A stretch of DNA of 64,000 bases from Lewinellaceae bacterium. Lineage in GTDB: Bacteria; Bacteroidota; Bacteroidia; Chitinophagales; Saprospiraceae. The stretch covers positions 310,001 through 374,000 of the forward strand of contig JACJYA010000003.1 in NCBI GenBank assembly GCA_020636315.1. Direction: 5' to 3'. Shown here one piece after another: positions 8,942 to 15,699 of this stretch (positions within the stretch are counted from its first letter, which is position 1; each line of letters begins with the position of its first letter). The position numbers and the translations under genes were made by a program. The notes under the pieces were generated by a model, which was not told where the DNA came from, ran no database searches, and was given only the letters and a program-made list of their open reading frames with translations.

Positions 8942-9997
8942 TTAAAGAGCATCCATCAACTTCAGCCGCAACCTGCCCATCCGATACAGCAGATTCCCCA
9001 TCCAAAACCCCAGCAACGTCCATCCGATCACCGCCGGGTAGAACACCATACGCATGGTATTGTCCAGGTCCTGGGAGCCAAAGGCGGGGTTGCCGCCGGA
9101 ACCGGGGTGAAGGCTGTCGGTCAGGCGGGGAATGACGTAAATGAGAGGAATGAGGGCCACAAAAGCAAAAATGTTATACACTGCCGAAATGCGCGCCTTC
9201 TTTTCCGGATCTTCGAAAACGGCACGCAAAATGAAATAGGCAAAATAGATCAGCAAGGCGATCGCTGTCATATTTTGTTTCACATCGCCGCTCCAGTAGG
9301 CTCCCCAGGTGTTGCGCGCCCAGATAGCGCCGGTTGTCAGGCCAAGAATGCCCAAAAGTATGCCTACCCGGGTATAGGCCTGGGCCTTGTTGTCCGCTTC
9401 CAGGCTTCCTCCCCGGAGGTAGCGTACGCTATTGACAACTGAAGCGATGAAGATAAAGATCATGGCAAACCAGAGCGGAACGTGGAAGTAAGTGTTGCGG
9501 ATGGTTTCAGAGAGAATATTCCGGAAGGGGAAGGTCATCGCCCATTCCTCGTGCAGGTCCTGAACGGGGCTGTTGACCCAGGCCTTCCGCCCCATCTCAG
9601 GGTCGATGGAATCCTGGGTGACGAAAACGGCGCTGGGCAACACCGAAGTACCATCGGCTTCATTGTCGAGGATCAGGGTAAAATCCTGCACCCGGCGATC
9701 CACCGGCAGATACTCCGGAATGCGGAAAAGAGCCGTCAGCCGGCGGCCGCTTTGTACCTGGACGGAGCTGGCTTCCAGGGCCCTTTCATTGTCCAGCTTA
9801 AGCCAGGCCCGCACCGGCCCGCCTTTGTCATACCGGGAGTTATAACCCAGAACTTCCAGGGAAAACTCATCGCCGGTTCTGACGCTCGTAGGGGCCACGC
9901 GTTCGATACCCGGGCTCAGGGGCACCGTCAACCCGGCGATAAAGACATAGATCAGAATGATCACCGATAAAGCTTTCCACCAGTATTTTCTGAGCAT
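8942..9997 (-). CDS. Cytochrome c maturation CcmC/CcsA-like heme protein with extra N-terminal domain
   Basis: A 351-residue protein. The C-terminal 190 residues hold the CcmC-type membrane core: several helices and the tryptophan-rich heme-handling motif WGAYWSGD starting at about residue 231, flanked by ARNTWG and VKQNMTAIALLIYFAYF. The first ~170 residues are unusual for CcmC (normally near 220-250 aa): one N-terminal helix, then a soluble domain (IERVAPTSVRTGDEFSLEVLGYNSRY) that should lie in the periplasm. The protein is predicted to handle heme for cytochrome c assembly, as part of the CcmABCD route. ccmB lies upstream on the same strand, separated by 299 bp that contain a strong hairpin. 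Confidence 0.8.
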   Translation of the reverse strand: MLRKYWWKALSVIILIYVFIAGLTVPLSPGIERVAPTSVRTGDEFSLEVLGYNSRYDKGGPVRAWLKLDNERALEASSVQVQSGRRLTALFRIPEYLPVDRRVQDFTLILDNEADGTSVLPSAVFVTQDSIDPEMGRKAWVNSPVQDLHEEWAMTFPFRNILSETIRNTYFHVPLWFAMIFIFIASVVNSVRYLRGGSLEADNKAQAYTRVGILLGILGLTTGAIWARNTWGAYWSGDVKQNMTAIALLIYFAYFILRAVFEDPEKKARISAVYNIFAFVALIPLIYVIPRLTDSLHPGSGGNPAFGSQDLDNTMRMVFYPAVIGWTLLGFWMGNLLYRMGRLRLKLMDAL

Positions 9998-10031
9998 GAG
10001 TTTAAAAAATTTTAAAGGCGCAAGGGCTTCA

Positions 10032-10072
10032 GGCTAGTGGCCAGGCGACTGAAGTTCGCCTGGCCACTAGCC
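10032..10072 (-). repeat. 17-bp perfect inverted repeat in the ccmC-like leader
   Basis: Arms 10032-10048 (GGCTAGTGGCCAGGCGA) and 10056-10072 are exact reverse complements around a 7-nt loop. It lies between a possible promoter (10099-10106) and the start codon at 9997, so it would be part of the mRNA leader. It could be an attenuator or a dispersed palindromic repeat: its core GGCGACT..AGTTCGCC also occurs at 59762-59779. Confidence 0.75.
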
Positions 10073-10098
10073 CTTCCCACCAAATAATTAGGCAAGAG

Positions 10099-10106
10099 CA
10101 AAGTTA
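10099..10106 (-). promoter_or_regulatory. Possible -7 element for the ccmC-like gene
   Basis: TAACTTTG on the minus strand, an exact TAnnTTTG; a TTG lies 14 bp further upstream, slightly closer than usual. If real, the ccmC-like gene has its own promoter and a leader of about 95 nt. Confidence 0.4.
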
Positions 10107-10296
10107 CCCATTTTCCGGAACAAAAAGCGGGACAGAAGTCAGGCTGCTGTCATTTATGATTATGTCCACTTTTATTTGATAGAATTAAGTAATCAGTTTG
10201 ATACCAAACATTTACAACCACCACAAACGACCCTTTTAATAATTTTTGTAGCAGTACGAATGCCACGTTGCAGCAAACAGCCAATTGCCGGTTTTT

Positions 10297-10956
10297 TTAA
10301 TCCCGCCAAAGAAAAGGGAATAGGGCCAGGCCTACTCCCAGCAGCATCAGGTCAATGGCCAGGAGTATAAAGATATCGTTCTGAACCGCCGTATCCTGCA
10401 TGAGCCGTAGGGCATTGGCCGAAAGTTTGATCAGCGTAAGCAGGATGGGAATGATCAGCGGGAAGCTGAGGATGGCCATCAGGGTAGCGTTGTTATCCGC
10501 CTTGGAAGAAATAGCGGCAATAAAGGTAAAAGTAATGGAAAAACCGGCGCTTCCCAGCAGCAGCGCCAGAAAAAACTGCCCGGTATCCCGCACCGGGCTG
10601 CCGGCTACAAAACTGAACCCCAACCAGGTCAGCAGGCTGAGCGCCAGGAGCAAAATGATGTTGTAAATGATCTTTGACAGGAGGATGGAAATAGGATTGG
10701 CCAGGCTGTAATAATACAACTGCCGCGCACTGTTCTCCTGCACAAAGCTCTTCACAACGGCGCTGACCGATGCAAAAAGAATTATGATCCAGAAAAGGGC
10801 ATTCCACACATTGGGTTGTATCTTCTGAAATGCCGTATATACGATAAAAATGGTGGAAAAAACATACAGCAGTATGCCACTGATAGCATAACTGGTGCGC
10901 AGTTCCAGGCGGATCTCTTTTCGCAGCAGAAAGCCGATCTCTTTCAATATTTCCAT
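10297..10956 (-). CDS. ccmB: Heme exporter protein CcmB
   Basis: A 219-residue membrane protein, the same size as E. coli CcmB (220). It begins MEILKEIGFLLRKEIRLELRT and has FVQENSARQLYYYSLANPISILLSKIIYN (family QE.. and P.. signatures) and six hydrophobic helices, ending LFPFLWRD. CcmB is the membrane subunit of the CcmAB ABC unit that releases holo-CcmE during cytochrome c maturation. The start at 10956 is chosen because upstream in-frame codons (from a GTG at 11019) lack family similarity and overlap the divergent cyclase gene. ccmA is not in the neighbourhood. Confidence 0.9.
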   Translation of the reverse strand: MEILKEIGFLLRKEIRLELRTSYAISGILLYVFSTIFIVYTAFQKIQPNVWNALFWIIILFASVSAVVKSFVQENSARQLYYYSLANPISILLSKIIYNIILLLALSLLTWLGFSFVAGSPVRDTGQFFLALLLGSAGFSITFTFIAAISSKADNNATLMAILSFPLIIPILLTLIKLSANALRLMQDTAVQNDIFILLAIDLMLLGVGLALFPFLWRD

Positions 10957-11012
10957 AGGGGCGAAAATAGGGTTTTCCTGTTTAAATCCCATTATTTTAA
11001 TAACTTGCCGCC

Positions 11013-14000
11013 ATGCCACGCTCTCGTCAGTTAGCCGCCATCATGTTCACCGATATCAAGGGATATACTGCCCTCATGCAACAAAATGAGGAAAAAGCCC
11101 TTCAGGCCAGAAATAAGCACCGCCAGGTTTTCAATTCCACTACTGAAAAGTATAAGGGAAGAATACTCCAGTATTACGGGGACGGAACATTAAGCATATT
11201 TGACAGTGCGATTGATGCGGTAAAATGTGGCATAGAAATGCAACTGGGCTTCCTGGAAGAACCGGCTATTCCGGTCCGGATAGGCATTCATACCGGTGAA
11301 GTTTTTTTCAGTGACGAGGAGATTGTCGGGGATAGTGTCAATGTCGCCTCCCGGATCGAATCGCTGGCCGTCCCCGGGAGTGTTTTCGTCTCTGACAAGG
11401 TTTATGACGAGATCAAAAACCAGAAATCCATCCTTACCACCCGCCTCAATACCTTTAAACTGAAGAATGTTGAAAGGCCGGTTGAGGTCTTTGCCATATC
11501 CAATCCCGGGCTGGCCGTTCCACGGCCTGAAGACATTGAAGGGAAAACAGAACCCTATCCCGGTTCTGCGCCGGAAAGGAAAAATTCAAAACTGCCGGAA
11601 GAAGCCCCCCCTTTTTTAGCTACAAAGCTCTTCGCTCCCCCACCCCGCCCCAATATAGTTCAACGCTCTCGCCTGGCTGAGCGGCTGGACCAGGGGCTTC
11701 ACGGCAAGCTGACCCTCATTTCCGCTCCGGCCGGTTTCGGGAAGACGACCCTGGCCAGCGAATGGGCTGCCGGATGCGGGCGGGCAGTAGCTTGGCTGTC
11801 ACTGGATGAAGGAGACAGCAACCTCTTTCGTTTCCTGACTTACTTTACTGCTGCTTTACAGAGGGTTGAAGAGCAAATCGGCGAAGGAGTACTCAGGATG
11901 CTTCAGTCTCCTCAACCACCACCTTCCGAATCCATACTAACTGCTCTGATCAATGAGATCGCTTCTGTAAAAAAACCTTTTGTCCTGATTCTCGATGATT
12001 ACCACCTCATCGATTCCAAGCCGGTTGATGAGGCCCTCGCCTTTCTCCTCGGCCACCTGCCTCCACAGATGCACCTGGCTATCACTACCCGGGAAGACCC
12101 CGGGTTTCCCCTGGCCCGCCTCCGCGTCCGGGGGCAATTGGCCGAATTGCGGGCTGCCGATCTGCGTTTCACCTCCGAAGAGGCAGCCGGGTTCCTCAAC
12201 CAGGCCATGGGGCTAAACCTTTCCTCAAAGGACATTGCCGCGCTTGAAAAGCGTACTGAAGGCTGGATCGCCGGCCTCCAGATGGCGGCACTTTCCATGC
12301 AGGGGCGGGCAGATACCGATGGGTTTATCAAAGCTTTCACCGGCAGCCACCGTTTCATTCTCGATTACCTGGCGGAAGAAGTACTGCAACGCCAACCCGA
12401 ACCCATCCGCCGTTTTTTAATTCAGACTGCTGTCCTCAGTCGGCTGTGCGGCCCACTTTGTGATGCCGTTACAGGGCAGGGAAACGGCAGGGAAATGCTG
12501 GAAGTTTTGGAAAAGGGCAACCTCTTTGTGGCCGCGCTGGATGATGACCGGAGGTGGTACCGGTACCATCATCTCTTTGCCGATGTACTACAGGCCAGAT
12601 TGGCAGAGGAACTCCCCGGCCAGCCCCCCGTCCTGCATCTTCGGGCAAGCGAGTGGTACGAAGCCCATGATTCGATGCCCGATGCGATCCGGCATGCCCT
12701 TTCGGGCAATAATTTTGAGCGGGCGGCCGGCCTGATCGAACGGGCATGGCCGGAGATGGATAGTAGTTTCCAGTCCGCCATTTGGCTCAGCTGGGTAGAA
12801 AAGCTTCCGGAAGCATTGCTCCGCAACCGGCCAGTGCTCCTGGTTGGCTTTGCCTGGGCATTCATCAATGAAGGGGAGCTGGAAGCCGGCGAGGCCCGGA
12901 TACAGGAAGCCGAAAAGTGGCTGGAGGCTCACGGAGAACCGGAGAACCCACCACAGGAGATGGTCATCGTGGATGAAGAACAATTTCGTTGCCTTCCCGG
13001 ATCTATTGCCGTTGCCCACGCCTATTTGGCCCTGGCCCGGAATAATATCCCCGATACAGTCAAATTCGCCCGGCAGGCCATCGACCGTTCTCCGAAGGAG
13101 GACTATATCCGCCGTGGGCAGGCGTCAGCGCTACTGGGGCTTACCCACTGGGCTAGTGGCAGCCTGGAACCAGCTCAGAGTGCCCTGTCCGATACCATGT
13201 CGTATTTCCAGATGTCGGGCAACATCGAATTTGCGATCAGCGTCACCTACGGCATGGCGGATATCTGCATAACCCAGGGCCGCCTTTACGATGCCATACG
13301 CACTTATAAAAAGGCCCTGCAATTGGTAGAAAAACAAGAAGGCCCCGTGCCTCCGGGCACTGCCGACCTCTATCTTGGGTTAGGGGCCCTAAGCCGGGAA
13401 CAAGGCGCCCTGGAAGCTGCTGCCCGCCAATTCTCAAAGAGTGAGGAGCTGGGTGCACCGGCAGCCCTGCCGGACTGGCCTTGCCGGCTTTGCCTGGCCA
13501 AGGCCGCTTTACAAGAATCCCTGGGAAACCTGAATAGCGCCATCGCCCTGCTGGAGGAAGCCGAAGGGCTCTATTTCAGGACGCCCGTCCCCAATATACG
13601 CCCTATTCCGGCCCTGAAAGCACGGGTATGGGCCAGGCAAGGGCGGTTAAGGGAAGCCCTGGGCTGGGCCCGGGAGCGCGGCCTTTCTGTTGATGGCGAA
13701 CTCAGCTTTTTGAACGAATTTGAATATCTCACACTGGCCAGGGTGCTCATTACCCGGCACCGAAGCGGGCTGTCCGGTGCATCCATCGAGAAGGCTATAA
13801 AACTGCTGGGGCGCCTCCTGAAAGCCGCTGAAGAAGGAAACCGAACTGGCAGCGCCATCGAGATCCTCATCCAGCTGGCCCTGGCTTACGCGGCACTGGA
13901 CGATACGCCCCGGGCGCTGGCAGCCCTCGAACGGGCACTGGCCATGGCCGAACCGGAAGGCTTTATCCGCATTTTTGCGGACGAAGGAGATCCTATGGCG

Positions 14001-14330
14001 CAGCTGTTGTCCAGAATCCCGCCCAATGGCCCTCTGGCTGGTTATATCAGGCGGTTAACTTCCGCAATTGAGGAGAAAGCGGCTGGAGGTGAGGAAGCGC
14101 TCCGCCCCAACCACTCCTCTTCTGCTTCCCCTCTTATCGAGCCACTGAGCCAGCGCGAGCTGGAAATCCTTCAGCTGATCGCCCGGGGCCTCTCCAACCG
14201 GGAGATCAGCGAACGGCTTTTCCTCGCCCTCAGCACCGTCAAGGGCCATAACCAGAATATCTTCGCCAAACTAAATGTCCAGCGGCGCACTGAAGCAGTA
14301 GCCCGCGCCCGCGAACTGGGCCTTCTGTGA
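11013..14330 (+). CDS. Class III nucleotide cyclase fused to a MalT/LAL-type LuxR regulator
   Basis: A 1105-residue fusion. Residues 1-165 are a class III cyclase homology domain: metal Asp14 in FTDIKG, Asp57 in QYYGDG, and transition-state Asn110 and Arg114 in DSVNVASR. Gln53 and Glu103 sit where adenylyl cyclases usually have the base-selecting Lys and Asp, so product specificity is unclear. Residues ~200-480 are a STAND-type ATPase: Walker A APAGFGKTT (238-246), Walker B LILDDYH, and ITTREDPGFPLARLR. A TPR-like helical region follows. The last ~60 residues are a LuxR HTH (LSQRELEILQLIARGLSNREI). LAL regulators bind an inducer and ATP, then activate transcription. The ATG is 57 bp from the divergent ccmB start. 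Target genes are unknown. Confidence 0.88.
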   Translation: MPRSRQLAAIMFTDIKGYTALMQQNEEKALQARNKHRQVFNSTTEKYKGRILQYYGDGTLSIFDSAIDAVKCGIEMQLGFLEEPAIPVRIGIHTGEVFFSDEEIVGDSVNVASRIESLAVPGSVFVSDKVYDEIKNQKSILTTRLNTFKLKNVERPVEVFAISNPGLAVPRPEDIEGKTEPYPGSAPERKNSKLPEEAPPFLATKLFAPPPRPNIVQRSRLAERLDQGLHGKLTLISAPAGFGKTTLASEWAAGCGRAVAWLSLDEGDSNLFRFLTYFTAALQRVEEQIGEGVLRMLQSPQPPPSESILTALINEIASVKKPFVLILDDYHLIDSKPVDEALAFLLGHLPPQMHLAITTREDPGFPLARLRVRGQLAELRAADLRFTSEEAAGFLNQAMGLNLSSKDIAALEKRTEGWIAGLQMAALSMQGRADTDGFIKAFTGSHRFILDYLAEEVLQRQPEPIRRFLIQTAVLSRLCGPLCDAVTGQGNGREMLEVLEKGNLFVAALDDDRRWYRYHHLFADVLQARLAEELPGQPPVLHLRASEWYEAHDSMPDAIRHALSGNNFERAAGLIERAWPEMDSSFQSAIWLSWVEKLPEALLRNRPVLLVGFAWAFINEGELEAGEARIQEAEKWLEAHGEPENPPQEMVIVDEEQFRCLPGSIAVAHAYLALARNNIPDTVKFARQAIDRSPKEDYIRRGQASALLGLTHWASGSLEPAQSALSDTMSYFQMSGNIEFAISVTYGMADICITQGRLYDAIRTYKKALQLVEKQEGPVPPGTADLYLGLGALSREQGALEAAARQFSKSEELGAPAALPDWPCRLCLAKAALQESLGNLNSAIALLEEAEGLYFRTPVPNIRPIPALKARVWARQGRLREALGWARERGLSVDGELSFLNEFEYLTLARVLITRHRSGLSGASIEKAIKLLGRLLKAAEEGNRTGSAIEILIQLALAYAALDDTPRALAALERALAMAEPEGFIRIFADEGDPMAQLLSRIPPNGPLAGYIRRLTSAIEEKAAGGEEALRPNHSSSASPLIEPLSQRELEILQLIARGLSNREISERLFLALSTVKGHNQNIFAKLNVQRRTEAVARARELGLL

Positions 14331-14447
14331 AGTCCGAAACTATTCCGTATTGCCCATTTCCCTCATTTTGCCTATCTTTTCGCCGTATTCCTGACAAAGC
14401 AGAAAAGCCCGCAGAGGCCTTCACCCCAAAATTGTGCCTGAACGACA

Positions 14448-15659
14448 ATGCAGCGATTTTTTTTCCTTCTGACCATTACATTCCAGTTGGCGGCCATTTC
14501 ACCGGCCCTTGCCGAACCGAATTATCACCTCGTGGAAGCGATGCCGGGAGATGGCATCTATTCTCTGCTTCGCCGATACGGCCTCGATCAGCATTCCTGC
14601 AATTTTGATCAGTTCTACCGGCTGAACAGCCTGAAGAAAAACTCCCATCTTATCGTAGGGAAAATGTACCAGTTGCCGATTCTCATTTACACGTTTAACG
14701 GTAAGACCATACGGTCCAGTATCGGGATCAACGACTGGAATACAGCCCTGCGGATTCAGAAATACAATGAGCAGATGCTGGAGAGGAAGATGCGAACCGA
14801 ATCCTTTAAAAAAGACCGCATCCTCTGGGTGCCCTTTCACGAGCTCAACTGCCCGGACCCCGACCTCAACATTCCTTCTCCTGTGGAAAATTCTCCCGAA
14901 GAGGAACGGCCGGCAACCTCCACAACCGCCGGCAACCGCATATTCCCCATCTTCGGCCCCAAGTATGCCTTTACTCCACTGGAGAGTAACAAACTCAAGG
15001 GAAAAGTATTCTACATCGTCAGTGGCCACGGAGGCCCCGACCCCGGAGCTATGGGCCGCCGCGGTGATTACACGCTCTGCGAGGACGAATACGCCTATGA
15101 TGTAGCCCTGCGCCTGTGCCGGAACCTGATCGCCCATGGAGCCACCGCCTATATGATCACCCGGGATGATAATGACGGGATCAGGGAGGGTAAATTCCTC
15201 GATTGTGATTACGATGAAGTTCTTTGGGGCGGCATCAAGATGGTGCGACAGCAAAAGCCCCGCCTTTTTCAACGCTCCGACATCATCAATGAGCTGTACG
15301 AACGCAACCGTCTGGCCGGAGTAACCGAACAGACTGCCATTATTATCCATGTGGATTCCCGGAACAAAGGAGAACGGACCGACGTCTTTTTTTATCACCA
15401 CTCCGACAGCCCCGCCGCCCGCAACATCGCCTACGACCTGCTGCGCTCTCTGAAACACAAGTACAAACAATATCAGAAATCAAGAGAGTACCGGGGCACC
15501 GTCACAGCCCGCGACCTACACATGCTTCGGGAAACCAAGGCCACTTCTGTTTATATTGAACTGGCCAATATCCGCAACACCTTTGACCAGCAGCGGATCA
15601 TTATCGAGAATAACCGGCAATTACTGGCAGACTGGCTGCTGGAAGGGTTGATGAAATGA
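14448..15659 (+). CDS. N-acetylmuramoyl-L-alanine amidase, Amidase_3 type, with LysM-like N-terminus
   Basis: A 403-residue secreted protein: signal peptide (FFFLLTITFQLAAISPALA), then a LysM-like stretch (MPGDGIYSLLRRYGL to LIVGKMYQLPI), a linker, and a C-terminal Amidase_3 domain. Candidate zinc ligands and catalytic residues are seen in SGHGGPDPGAMG, the Glu of CEDEYAYDVALRL, IHVDSRN and the late Glu in YIELANIRN. It should cleave the amide bond between MurNAc and the stem peptide in the periplasm, for daughter-cell separation or wall turnover. It starts 117 bp after the cyclase-LuxR gene and is convergent with the GH3/beta-lactamase gene. Confidence 0.88.
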   Translation: MQRFFFLLTITFQLAAISPALAEPNYHLVEAMPGDGIYSLLRRYGLDQHSCNFDQFYRLNSLKKNSHLIVGKMYQLPILIYTFNGKTIRSSIGINDWNTALRIQKYNEQMLERKMRTESFKKDRILWVPFHELNCPDPDLNIPSPVENSPEEERPATSTTAGNRIFPIFGPKYAFTPLESNKLKGKVFYIVSGHGGPDPGAMGRRGDYTLCEDEYAYDVALRLCRNLIAHGATAYMITRDDNDGIREGKFLDCDYDEVLWGGIKMVRQQKPRLFQRSDIINELYERNRLAGVTEQTAIIIHVDSRNKGERTDVFFYHHSDSPAARNIAYDLLRSLKHKYKQYQKSREYRGTVTARDLHMLRETKATSVYIELANIRNTFDQQRIIIENNRQLLADWLLEGLMK

Positions 15660-15699
15660 GTAGGAGAGCTGCGGCCAATCCCCTCGATAACCCGGCCGG

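Noticed and set aside
14499..15470. 323-codon frame antisense to the amidase
   Set aside because: The amidase has signal peptide and catalytic motifs; the antisense frame has none.
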